Assembly: GCA_036571765.1 (NCBI GenBank)
Contig: BROE01000001.1
Coordinates: 1,849,631-1,913,630, forward strand
Length of the DNA stretch: 64,000 bases
Direction of reading: 5' to 3'
Source of the DNA: Plecoglossus altivelis
Lineage: Eukaryota; Chordata; Actinopteri; Osmeriformes; Plecoglossidae
Below, piece after piece: positions 37,253 through 48,996 of the stretch. The notes beneath the pieces were generated by a model, which had not been told where the DNA came from, did not search any database, and saw only the letters and a list, made by a program, of their open reading frames with translations. The number at the start of each line of letters is the position of its first letter. The first letter of the stretch is position 1. A program made the position numbers and the translations under genes.

Positions 37253-38340
37253 GAAAGAACATTCAAGGGATTACAAAACAAAGTCAACGTACTTGATTTT
37301 AACCAACCAACCAAGTCAATAGCAGCATATTTGTGAACTATAGCGGTCAGACAAAAAAAAGTACACGATATCGACAACCAACAGTAGCATGTAGACGACA
37401 CAGAATCTTTATAAATACAGAAGCCTTGCCAGTAGAACAAAAGTTCAAACAAAAAGCAATCAAAATGTCCTCAGAGCGATATATAACATAAGAGTCGGGG
37501 GTGGGGGGGGACAGGGGACGGACGGATGTGGAGGGTTGGGGGGGGGGGGGGGGGGGGGGGGCAGGTGCCCACCCAAGACCCCCTGACTGAAGAAAGAGGC
37601 CTGCAGAGACCAGCAGAGGTAGATGAACAAAGCAGAGGAAGATATAAAAAAGACCATCTGAAACCTGAGCACTTGGCCTGGATAAGCCCTGATGCTGTTT
37701 GTGTTTGGCCACGGAGCACATACCTGTGGCCTTTTAACTATTTCCCCGATACCCATTGAGGAAACGTCAATGAAGATACATTCCGACACTGTCAACACGT
37801 TGAATGAGTGGCTGTGTTGTTCTGTGCAGTGCACAAGTCCAGCGTTTGAATGAATCAGAAAACAGCTCCTAAAGATCCTGAAGGAGGTTTGGCAAAGCTG
37901 GTGACCTGTGGTCTTCAGCCATGGAGTTATTTAGTCACAAACACAAATGTATACAGTGTTCCCCTATTTACAATCAAAAAATAGGCAAACATATAAATAA
38001 TCTAAAAATTACAAATGGTTCAAACTAGTGAGCACATACACATTTTGAATAAATAAAGCTTGATATGTACGTCATGTAAATAAATTAAGAGCAATTTATC
38101 TTCTCTCAAATAAAATTTGATGTTGCGCGTTCATGTGAATGAGTGTGTGTTTGCATGTGTTTGTAAAAGAGACTCAGTATAGGAGTTGGCTGTGTGTAAG
38201 TTCGCAGAAATCTACAGCATTCTGTGTGTTTAGTCCTTCAACTGAGTGAAAGAGTGGCAGTATGCATCTCTCCCTGGGCCTGGTTTGTGTGTGTGTCAGT
38301 GTGTTTGTGTGTGAGCGTGTGTGTGTGTCTGATCACAGCA
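37253..38340 (-). other. igfbp1: igfbp1 3' untranslated region
   Basis: Non-coding and mostly AT-rich. It contains a run of 24 G on the plus strand (37538-37561), so the transcript would carry a C homopolymer. The extent is inferred from the single AATAAA. Confidence 0.55.
37538..37561 (+). repeat. poly(G) homopolymer, 24 nt
   Basis: An uninterrupted G run in the igfbp1 3' UTR, written as G on the plus strand. Its length is likely unreliable in the assembly. Confidence 0.95.
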
Positions 38341-39804
38341 CTAGTGAGTCAGCTCCTGGTGGCACTCAGAGTCACCCGCCAGGTCACTCGATCCGGGGAC
38401 CTTCTTCCCATTCCAGGCAGACACGCACCAACATCTAGCAGGGGGGCCAATCAGAGAGGACTCACACTGATTGAAAGAGAGCAGAGAAGAAAAGACATAC
38501 TTTCATTAACCAACACGTATCCTCAGTTGAACTCCCCGCCGGTCTTTCAAAGTAAAGCTGCTAAGCCAACCCATGTGTCTCTGTCTCGCTGTCGTGCTGA
38601 GATGATGCAGATGTGTCTCACCTGCTTGGCCTTGTAGAAGCCATGCTTGTCACAGTTGGGGAGGTAGAAGGTGGTGAACCTTTCCCCCAGTTTCTGCTGA
38701 GAACTGGCAATCATGTCCAGGGCTGCATGCAGCTCAATGTGGCAGGGACCCTGAAGATTAAGATTAAGAGAAAGGGAGAGAAAGAAATGGTCAGTATTGG
38801 GAGGTTATAATTCATCAAGGACACCATAGAGCACAATTAATTCAGGAATAAAAAGGAAACATGCAAACATAACTAAACTTGAATTCAATTCGAACATAAT
38901 AAACTTCTGCACTTGGAAATCAAGCTTTGTGTTTGTGTCTTTTCTCATGACAGCAAGTGCTCCCTCTAGAGGCCAGTAAAGTAACTTTCCACAACAGACT
39001 ATAAAACTCATGCTCTAGATCCCATAACAAAACAAGCCGGGTAGAGCATGCTGGCTGTGTGTGTGTGTGTGTGTGTGTGTCTGTACCTGCTCCACCAGCT
39101 TTTTGCGGATGGCGTTGACTTTGGCCTTAATGCTTTCCTGGGCCTCGGCGGCGTCGCGGTGGTCAGAAGGCGTGTTGAGGCCCAGCAGGTAGGGCAGGGA
39201 ACTGTGGTCAGGGAGGCCATCAGCGTCCTCTGTTGGGGAGGAGACAAGGTCAGCTTTGCCCTTCCACATCAACATGAGGTCATGAACCTTCATTAAACTT
39301 CAACCTGTCATGGCGATGCAAGTGAGGTCAAAGGTTCGCTTGCATTTTGAAAGTGTATTGAAAAGGATTGAAACAGCGTATAATAAAAAAATTATAAACA
39401 ACAATTGTAATATTGAATAAATCATGAGAAGGATAAGGGTGGGTTCAATCATGTCTACCTTGTCCCCCGTCCTCAGTGCAGACGCCCTGTCCCCTGGTGA
39501 GGGAGTGGAGTGGTCTGGCCTCGCCAGGTCGGGGTGTGCAGCGGAGCCCAGGGGCGCAGTGCGCCGTGTACACCCCACAGGAGGCCCCCTTCTCTAGGGC
39601 ACAGGCCTGACAGCAGCCACAGCCAGGCTCCCTCAGAACCTGCCTGCAGGTCAGGGGAATGGCAGGGCACTGGTCCAGCTTCTCCTGGGTGCAGGGGGCA
39701 CAGCGGATAGGCTCAGGCCCCACCACAGGGGATGACAACCCCCGTGCCAGGAGAGCGAGGGCCACCCCCAACACCAGTGTCAGCTTCTTGTATATTCCAG
39801 TCAT
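38341..39804 (-). CDS. igfbp1: insulin-like growth factor-binding protein 1, complete
   Basis: Minus-strand exons 39804-39459, 39229-39087, 38750-38622 and 38466-38341 give 744 nt and 247 aa. MTGIYKKLTLVLG starts a signal peptide of about 25 residues. The N-domain has 12 Cys with GCGCCQAC. The linker is short. The C-domain begins GPCHIELHAALDMIASSQ, contains FYLPNCDKHGFYKAKQC and CWCVSAWNGKKVPGS, and has 6 Cys. Exon phases 1, 0, 0 equal those of igfbp3, and the last exons of both are 126 nt. IGFBP1 is a secreted, mainly hepatic, metabolically regulated IGF carrier. Where mammalian IGFBP1 has the integrin-binding RGD before the last Cys, this protein has AGD. Identification as IGFBP1 rests on the C-domain sequence and on its position between igfbp3 and adcy1. 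Confidence 0.96.
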
Positions 39805-39923
39805 CGCCAGGCTTTCAGGAACTTAAGAAGGTCGTCAAAATCTTCTCAGATTTGTTTTGGAGATTTGAGGCCAAGCAGTTGGTTTCCTTCTAAACTGATT
39901 TCCCCGAAGCAGCAGCTTGTCAG

Positions 39924-39931
39924 TATTTATA
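39924..39931 (-). promoter_or_regulatory. TATA box of igfbp1
   Basis: On the minus strand the sequence is TATAAATA, 120 bp upstream of the igfbp1 ATG. It predicts transcription start near 39895-39900 and a 5' UTR of about 90 nt. Mammalian IGFBP1 also has a TATA promoter. Confidence 0.7.
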
Positions 39932-39952
39932 CAGGTCTCTGGCCTCTGCAGG

Positions 39953-39965
39953 GTTAATGTTTGAC
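39953..39965. promoter_or_regulatory. HNF1-like site next to the igfbp1 TATA box
   Basis: GTTAATGTTTGAC matches the HNF1 consensus GTTAATNATTAAC at 10 of 12 defined positions. It lies 22 bp upstream of the TATA box. The mammalian IGFBP1 promoter has an HNF1 site in the same place relative to TATA (family knowledge), which fits liver expression. Confidence 0.5.
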
Positions 39966-42900
39966 ATGGTGACTCCAGATATTAAATATTTTGAACAGGC
40001 TAGTTGTATTAGGTTCATGACCTCTGGATGGAGTGAGTAGACCTGGACCTGAGGTTCAGAAGAGCACTTGTCAATATTGATTTTGGAACACTAAGTGATT
40101 ATGAACTGACAATAACAACCTCAACCCCTACAGTAAATTAATGGTTGAACAACTGGTTAACATCACAGAGCCAACATGATACCGTCATTAAGTCAACAAT
40201 GTTAATAGCTTGAAAAGATTTTGTATAACAGTAACCTTTTCTGCAAATCTTCCTGCTGATAAGTTCTGGAGACCTGATAACATCTAGAAAATCAAGTTCT
40301 CGAGACCTGATAATATCTAGAATATCAAGTTCTAGAGACCTGATCATATCTATAAAATCAAGATATTTTTTCCCAAATCATTCATTATAAAAAATAGGGT
40401 GAACAGAGGTTGTAACAAAATGACACGCTTTCATAAACATATTTGTGAGTCGCTTTGATCTTCGGTGAAGGCCTTTCTTATCTGCCTTGCAAACAAGACC
40501 CCCTTTGTGTTGCATAACCATGGTAACAAAATGGATCATTTCTCTTGTCTCAAAACATGTTTGTCTGGAAAAGGGTTGCAGTAAACGGCTGTTTCCTGGT
40601 GTAGTATTCCTCCCCCGACACGCACATGCAGCCTTTGCCTTCTAGAAAGATCCTATGATTCCTCCTTTCCCCTGGACACTATATGAACAGCTGTGTAGGC
40701 ACAGCCTTACGCACTAACAGTTAGACATTGCTCTGTCGGTCAGGGATATTATGATGTTCCACTGAGAGTGTATATTCCAAGGACCTACAATTTTGTTCAT
40801 TTGAGTCCAGTGTATTTCATCTCTACCAATTGCTCCTGTTCAACGATCATTTTCCGCGTCATCTGATTAAACACAACACCGACCAGAGTTGCAAAGATTC
40901 CAGAAGGGGTGAAATGTGAAATGGTGAAACACTTTCCATGGGAATTTTAATGGGATTTTCTGGGGAGTGTACTGTATTTATTAGACCGTGTCTAAATATA
41001 ATTGGTAACAGTAATAATAGATACCCCTTTACATGACAAAGTTTGAATACACCATAGCTATGCTAAATCAAGCTGAAACCTGTACTGTTCCATGGGAGCG
41101 TTAAAATGTAAATCTTCTACAGGCTCTTTGACATCTTCTTACAATAGTTATATTAACGTGGACGACGTTTATATTTTCACCTCAATAATATAACAGAACA
41201 CATTGGGTCTTTGGGTTGGAAGGAGGATTGTGTTCAGTTGTGTGCCAGATGTTCAGTACTGTATGTACATGTGGGGAGGGAAATAACAGCTCGCATGATG
41301 GTTGCTTTTGAGAACGTACAATTACAGCAAATCTCAAATTGAAAACTGTAATGTTTTTCTGAAACTTCCATGGTACTTTCCCCAAACATGTCCACCTCTT
41401 TACAACCCTAATAAGTACTGGTCGGATCCGAACCCCAAGAGAGCGTGTCAACTCACTGTCAGGGATGAATCCTTTAATACTGTTGTGAATCAAACTTACG
41501 TCACACATGGAACCTACTCAACAGCTAGCTGGTGTGTGGTGGCTGCTTCAATGCTGCACATCAGATTCACAAGCCACTGAGGGAAAAGACCAGGATCATC
41601 GCCCTATGAAAAAAAAAAAAAACTTCAAATCAAAAACAGTTGAAGCTTGGAGGCATTTGGCTTTGGGACATTGAAAATGGGACATTTTGGACTTCACTGA
41701 CTGGATTCAGTTTCAGTATGTTCCTCTCACAGCCAGTCTTATCATAAACCAGGATATATCCTAGGTTTCTTCTACACCAGACAGGGGGACCCTCTTACAT
41801 TTGTTGTTAGTTTTAACCATAGTACCTCAAGCCACAACGTATACAACACCAGCCCAGAATGAAACAAGGCCCTTTTATTTTTTCATGAAAGTTGTGCACC
41901 GCCAGGGTGCAAAGATTGACCCAGCAGTTAAAGTTATTTACACACGACAGAAAGCACAGACACACACCAGATGAGTTTTTTTGTGCTCCACCACGTCTCT
42001 CTTTCCTGAAGTCATGAGAAAAAAAGGGTGCGTCAAATAATAGAATTTAGTGGTGTCTATTGATTAAATGCAGTGTCTCGGCACTGTGAAGAGGGAAATG
42101 CTAGATATGCACAAAATAATGTGAGGTTTGTTTATTCTTGCAAAAAAATATTCGAGGTTCAAAATTAAAATGACTGGAAACTGATTTATTTTAGGGGTTT
42201 AGTTAAGGTGGATATTTTTAACCCTTGGAACAAAGGGAGTATACAGAATAACACTACACTAAAGTAGGGCATTCTAAGATGACCAAGGACATGGATACTC
42301 ACCCGGGGGGACTGTTACCAGAAAGCCTGATCATTATTTGAGGCAAACTGGAAACTTTAAATAATCCACCCAAAACAGAAACACAGATTTCTGGAAAACT
42401 CTCTAACTGTCACTGGTTGGGAGAGTAAATGTTGGTCGAGATGGTGGTTTGCCCATTTCAGTTGATCCAATCATATATTCCAAATAAATTTTATGAAATA
42501 TGAATATATCATACTCTAATTTATCTGGCAGTAGCATAATGTTGTGTGCAAGCAAGAAACGTCTATGTAAAACGTAACATTCGGAAGGCTTCGGTTTCAC
42601 AGATCTGAGATGTTACTATCAAGATACACATTTAAACCCTCTGTCTTGTTGAAAAGAATTGTGAGCAAGCAGTCTGTCACGGAAGTTTCTAACCAGACTT
42701 AAAATAAAAACAATATAATATGGAGGTAACGTCTCTGTCACGCAGCTCCTTGAAATTGTGAAAAAAAGATCCTGAAAAATTTCAGCCCACCGTAAAAACC
42801 ACCCAAATGAAATGAGATAATGGGTGCCTCACTTTTTAAAGCCAGGAGATCCAGTGTTGTCTGTGTGCTACCTTACCAGTTTTTGCTACTGCAAAACAAT

Positions 42901-43572
42901 TAGTACTGACCTTAACTTTGTTGTGCAATAATGTTACAGCAGGGCATTGAAGAGTGGTGCCCATCTTACATCAGACGCTTGTTAGTCAGGTGTGAGTCGG
43001 CACAGAAAGGAATAGAATTGAGCGGGAGACAGAAATAGGTGTACCCCTCGTGGGGAAAGGTGTCTCCCAAATATTCACCTGCATGCTATAACATAAGAAT
43101 AGAGCTGGCATCCATTCACGTCTATTCTGGACTGACCCTCAGCTCGTTCTGGACCCATTCAATTTTTGCTCAAAAGCACTTGACAAACAATGGGAATCGG
43201 ATCCCCTTGTGGCCATTCAGGGGTCTGAGAGCTCTGGCAGAGACAAAAAGACAGGGTATTTGGGTATTGTACTCAAGTTTGAGGCCGTGCCTTCATTAGA
43301 GATGTGCCTGAAAGAGCCTAGGTAGATCCGTCATCGGGACAGGCTTTGATTCAAAGACGTAGGAACAGAGTAGTAGTGTGTTTTGACAAGCATGGGGACC
43401 CATGTTAAAACACTTAAGTAACGCAAAATAGGTATCTGAAGATTTTTTTTTCAGTAACAAAAAGGTTTTGTGCAGCCTGTGAAGCAAAAAAAAATACTTT
43501 GGAAAAAGTTTCTATAGGAAGGTATACGTGAGCAGATCGGGGGGTGTACAATAGAGGAGCTCTCCTGCATAC
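39966..43572. other. igfbp1 upstream / intergenic sequence
   Basis: AT-rich, with no supported exon on either strand. A diverged triplicate of about 30 bp at 40256-40360 contains repeated GACCTGATAAYATCTA-type units. Minus-strand AATAAA candidates for the gene upstream lie near 41876-41881 and 42186-42191. Confidence 0.45.
40256..40360. repeat. diverged short tandem triplicate
   Basis: Three units of about 33 bp, each with a variant of AAGTTCTGGAGACCTGATAA followed by TATCTAGAA-AATC. They lie about 0.4 kb upstream of the igfbp1 promoter. Confidence 0.7.
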
Positions 43573-44484
43573 CTTTGTCCGTCCTCCTCTCTTCTTCCCA
43601 GGTCTGCGGGCTGTTTCTTCGACTGAGGACGAGGAACGTCTCCTTGTGGCAGATGTTGGTCTCCTCCTCATGTTTCCGAAGGACTTGATCAGACGGAATC
43701 AATGAGGATTATGATATTTTGGAACCTGAGCACAACTAGGTTGATGCAAGGTCCTTTACCTGAACCCTTTTTCCACCATCAGCTTCACTGCCTTCACAAT
43801 CTGCTCTCTCTAGACCAGACCGAAGGGCCCTCCGTGGGCCAACAGTCCCACAGAGGTCATCTGATGCCCCAGGAGAAGTGGGCCCAGGGTCCAAATGAGC
43901 CTTCATCGTCTCCTGTATTAACGCACCCTCCTGGATCAGAAGAGGACCCATATCAGAACGTATCAGAAAGGCAAAAGATGTGATATGATAATTACATTCC
44001 CATGAATATGATATTTGTCCCTTGTGAAAGATAAGGATTCACTTCATGAGCATCACCCTGCCCTCAGTTGTATAGTAAATGTGCATTAGTTAGTTGCGAG
44101 TTAAATTTTAGCTACATTTGAACCAAGTAGAAACATAAACATCAATAACATAAGAAAGAGCACCTCTCTACTTGGACATAAAGTAGAGAAGTTACCAATT
44201 GGTTTAAAATGACTTCATGACTTAAGTTGGTTTTCCTCATGTCCTCCCTAATTTCCTGGCCTTCAGCCACCACAGGAACACAGGCTGTGTCAAATAAAGA
44301 GGACATAGAGCCTCACCAGAACAAGGGAGCGTGACAAGCGACCAGGCATCCTCCTTCGAAGCTGCTCCTCCTCCAAGTCTTCCTGCTCTTCTTCTCTCTG
44401 GTCTTCAGCCTCCCGTCTGTCATCCTCTCGTTCATCCTCTTCCGTCTCTGCCTCATCCTCCTCACACTCCTGGATGGTGTCCAG
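43573..44484 (-). CDS. unrecognised gene: three in-frame internal exons
   Basis: Minus-strand exons 44484-44317 (56 codons), 43930-43760 (57 codons) and 43683-43573 (37 codons). Each is an exact multiple of three, open, phase 0 at both ends and bounded by AG/GT sites (TTTCCAG, GATCCAG and GATCAAG acceptors; GTGAGG, GTAAAG and GTATGC donors). Exon 1 is highly acidic (DTIQECEEDEAETEEDE) and ends basic (LRRRMPGRLSRSL). Exon 2 is mixed (ALIQETMKAHLDPGP). Exon 3 is very basic and Ser-rich (NMRRRPTSATRRRSSSS, RPGKKRGGRTK), like a nuclear-localisation or nucleic-acid-binding tail. Start and stop exons were not found. I recognise no family, and human has no well-known protein-coding gene between IGFBP1 and ADCY1. 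Confidence 0.6.
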
Positions 44485-47400
44485 CTGGAAAGTAGCCTCA
44501 AGTCAATCACAACCCACTACCTGCACCCCAGTCCATTTTGAACAATAGTTTAGGATTTGGCAAATCTTAGGACATGAGCAGTTTTTTTTGTTTTTACAAA
44601 ACACAGCCTAAACTTCACTGAGTTTATCACCACAGTTAAACATTATTCCATAGAATATGCCAACGACTGATACTGAAACAGACTCACATATTGCTGATGA
44701 ATACTCATAGTATCACTTTGCTAATGAGAGTTGAATAAGTTAGCTGCATAAGCTGTGGCTCTCTCATGGAACAGATGTTGAAATGTTAAATGCTCGTTAA
44801 ACTACTCTGCTGCACAGCTGTTTGTAATTGCTTTGATTGCCTTAAACCACCAGTCAGTAAATACAGCTGTGATTGAAGCTTCATCATAGACAGTTTGATA
44901 CGACCAAGTAATTTGATTGGACAAGAGGCATTCCATGAGCTCTCATACAGAGTATGTAAGGACTAGGACTTAACTGATACCCGTATCACTCTGTGTTGTT
45001 TTCCACTAATAGCTAATTAGCTATCGTTATCCATCTTGGATTGTGAGAAACTTCACAATTCTTTTGGGAAGGACTGAATCCCAGCCATGCTGATGTACAG
45101 CGTGCATGACATCATGGGATGCGGCATTCATTCAAACCTCATCTAAGTGTATGAACAAGGACTCGTCTCTGGTCGCTTACATGTTTTGGTGTAGGCAAAT
45201 AAAGTGTGGGTGACCCTAACCTGCCTTGCTGTTAGCTAATCAACCATTCTGTATTGACCCAGATTGAGTAGAAGCACTTGAATTGACACGGGACTGCTAT
45301 CACTGTAATCACAGCTGTGGTTTTTGAACATCCCAGTTGTGTGTGGGGTTTGATGGTTTAGCTTTACCAGGATTGGCTGGACTCCTTGGGTCACAGCGGA
45401 GGGAGGGTTGTTTGTGCAGTTGAGCTCTGCTTGGCTCACCTTACCTCACCTCTGCGGTCTTATCGTAGCATCAAACAGGGACAAGGCTTAATGGGGCATT
45501 GACTACATGTGACGAAATCACCGGCAGCTAAAATCATGGTCACTCTGGAACCATCTGTGTCATTGTGTTTCAGGGTCAAATGTGGTAGTAGTGCATCTCT
45601 CATAAGGTCATTTGGGTTTAGTCACCTAAGAGTCTATTTGGGAGGATCGGAGATAGCCGATTGGTTGCAGACGATTATGCTCGCACAAAAATATGAGTTA
45701 CATGCATGGTTAGTGATGGTAAGTCATTGTGGCTCTGAATGTTTAACAACAAGAACCTGTACCCAATTCCTTTGTTATGGTTATGGTTATTCGAGCTCTT
45801 TGGTGATGGAAAAAGAGAGTAGCATGGCCATGATGCAGCATGCTCATTCTACAAGCAGCTCAGCTCTTTTGGGGGAATACGTTTGACTCCAAAGACCCAG
45901 TGATGCTTTTATTCAATCACGTTCCCCTGGTCACAGAAGGGCTTGTCATTATTATCAACCAATAGTCACGTATCAGAAGAAAGTCTGTTTGGAAGCAACC
46001 TTAAATGAAGAATAGCTGATAATATTTACTTTGTAAAAATCGTGTTCATCCGAAACAGAATACTTGACACCCAATAACCTCTTCAATCTTATACATAATA
46101 TATGATTCCACCAATGTAGACATCATTTATAGAAGAAATGTATTCAAGGGCAACTTTTCCAGTGACTATAACTGGACACATCTCCTGATGTTTAAGGAAG
46201 GTGTCATTCTACTTGTTTCAAAAAAAGAAGTCATCTTTTAGAATCCATGTCAAACTTTATTCTCAATCGTTGCCTCCGTGATTACGGTGAGGTTGAATCT
46301 TTTTGTGGTTATTAGAAGTAAGCTATGATGTGGTTATCATATCTGCTTATTTTGCTTGATAACTTTGAGGCTATCTTATACGTTCTTTTAGGGAAGTTCA
46401 GCTCAGTATTATACATACAGTATTTCCAGAGATACAGTGTAATCCAGCATGTCATTTCTTTCTCTCACAAAATGTTTCAACACCCCCCAACAGGTGACAC
46501 ACAATTCTGCCCTTGAATGTATTGTACGTCACCTCAGAACACGCAGTTCTGGTACAGTTCTTCTTTTTCCTGACCTCATTGAGAAACTCTACAGCAGCGT
46601 GGATCTGCAAGCTGCTCTATTGACTTTGCTGTTACAGAGAGCCTTTGGCAAAGCACACACCAACTCCAAGGAAACGCTGGTCCCTGCTCTGTGTTTGAGA
46701 CACCGGGACATTCTTGAGTTTATCAGTGGAAAGGCACACAAAGGCTTGGTAGACTTGCCATTGTTGGTGACATTGCTGAGACAAAGTATGGAAGGAACTT
46801 TTCAGGTTCAAAGGTCATATACTGTATCTGAAAACACCCCACGACCCTACCTCCTGCCTGGGCCCCATGCAGACGTCACAGGGTCATGTTCCACACGCCA
46901 AACATCTGCAGTCAGCCCTTAGTTGGGTCCAAATTGATTTTCTCTGTGACTATAAATGACTTGCAGAGTCCAATCTTCTTTTCCTTTCCTCTTTCAATTG
47001 TTTCTTAATTTGTGGATGTGCACGTTCATGGCAAACACCACCACAATAAAACTCCAAAGTACAAATGTTTTGTATATTGTACACCAATAATGTGTTTATT
47101 ACAAAATGTTAGATTACTCAACTTTACACTGTACAAGATACAACATACTTTACAGCTTTCTGCTATTTACAAAAGTATGATCTGCATATCAAAGTTGTTA
47201 GCTAAAAAGGCAGGTTTCATTCACTGTAAGCTTATTATTAAGTAAGGCAAAAACTTGAAACTTTTAAGTATTTACATTTTTGCAGACTGAGTAAAAGGTC
47301 TAATCTAAAAATGAAATATTTAAATTGTTCCAAAACTGATCTTGAGGTGATAAACACTGACTCATGATCCCAGAATCTGACAGTTGTTTAATGTGCCACA

Positions 47401-48996
47401 ATGAGTCTAACTAGATGAACCAAAGTTCTGTGCACTATGCAATGTATAGCTCGAAATGACTTTTCTCTAGATGCCTAACTGTAATATAAAGCACTATGTT
47501 TAGTATGTATAGCTTGTGTGTTTATGTGTCTGGGAACTGTATTGTGTGTGGGCGTGTATACAGTATGTGTGCGTCTGTGCTTTTGAGAGAGAAGGAGAGG
47601 AGGAGGCAGAAAAAGGGGAGTAAAAGAAAGACAGAGAGAGAAACTGACAATAATAACAGAAACAGAAAGAGAGAGAGAGAGATAGACAGATCATTTGATT
47701 CTATCTGTCCTGATTTGGGCTCAGTTCCCATTTGGCATTAACCAAAGCTCCCTCCTAGACGTGTTCGGTTCAACCTTCTGGCAGAGGGCATTCCTCTGCG
47801 GGTCAGAGCACGCCCCTCCAATGCCTTCAACAACCACATATCGACCTTACCTCCCCTCCAAAGACCTGGACGTATTCTGCTGTGCAGAGCGAAGGTAGAC
47901 TGTACTCTCACACACGCACACTTTATCAGACACAGCCTTGGAGGAATAACAAGCATGGGTCAATAATGAACGGCAAAGTTCACTGACCGTTTAAAATACC
48001 TGTGTGTGTGTGTGTCATCAACAATCTAAAACACAATAAACATCTTCAGGTGCAGCCTCTTTGAACAGGTGATCATATCAGTAACACCTGGGAAAAATCC
48101 TGTACCAGCTGCAAGCCACACGCACCAGGGACAGGCAATGCAATTTCTCTCCAGGTCAGTGTTGAGGAAGATGTCTGTCTGTGAATGTTTCTGGCTCCAC
48201 TTTTCTTTGAGGCTACAAAGGCCTCGCTCTGAGAGATATTGTACTTTATTCTACGATAACTGTGCTTTGGGTTTTTTGGGTAGGTTTTTTCTGCAAAATG
48301 TAACAAGTCATGCAGTAACGTAACAAAGCGCCAAAAAGCTGTTTCAGGCTAAATAACTCCTTGATCGTAAAAAAAAGTGTTTTGTGTTATTCTGTTGCTC
48401 TTCAAGATTCACAGCACACATGCATACAAATACACAAGTCATGCATACATACATGGACATATAGGTATGTAAAAACAACATGATATTTATACACCATGAA
48501 GGATGAAATGTATCCTTGGCATAATTGAACATATTAAAGTAGTACTGTGATCAGGGGTAATACTGGACAGTTCATGTCCGCTAGCACTGTCTAGACCAGT
48601 CCCACCTAGCCCCGCCCTGCCGCCCACCTCCTATTGGATAGGCTTAACACAGTGGGCCCTAATTTGCCAATACAAATTCAAGACAGAGTTCCTCAAGTAA
48701 CATGTATGCCTATCAAATGTTCTTGGATGGTGAGAAAAGAGGATTGGTTTGCAGAGTATCTGTCTTGCTCGGGTAGACTCTGATATCCCCTATGAGAAAC
48801 GGGGGACTTTGTGAAGCCAATTCTTAACCACCCTCCCCCTCTCCTGCAAGCCCTGAAAACGGTGACCCCCCCCCCTTTTGTTTTTACAAAGTGGACTGTC
48901 CCAGTGTCCCAGAACTGGCATGGAAAGGTCGGCCAGACTGAACCACCAGCAAGAAAGGGTGAGTTGGCCTCCTGAGCCTGCTCTCTGCCACGCTTC
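44485..48996. other. sequence between the unrecognised gene and adcy1, including the adcy1 3' UTR
   Basis: The adcy1 3' UTR must occupy the right part. Minus-strand AATAAA signals lie at 48245-48250, 47095-47100 and 46256-46261. An open plus-strand segment at 46494-46805 is listed separately. Otherwise this is non-coding AT-rich DNA with a GA tract (47625-47690). Confidence 0.5.
46494..46805 (+). other. orphan open reading segment, possible exon
   Basis: 104 open codons lie between an acceptor-like CCCCCCAACAG and a donor-like CAG|GTTCAA. The translation is Leu-rich and looks helical (VLLFPDLIEKLYSSVDLQAA, RHRDILEFISGKAHKG). It has no low-complexity bias, unlike most long chance frames here. 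A second open stretch follows an acceptor at 47758 and ends before a plus-strand AATAAA at 48035-48040, but its phase does not settle the join. No family is recognised, and chance is possible. Confidence 0.25.

Noticed and set aside
45509..45886. Plus-strand open frame of 125 codons with GSEIADWL, vaguely like a DEP domain
   Set aside because: The following residues do not continue the domain pattern and there are no convincing splice sites.
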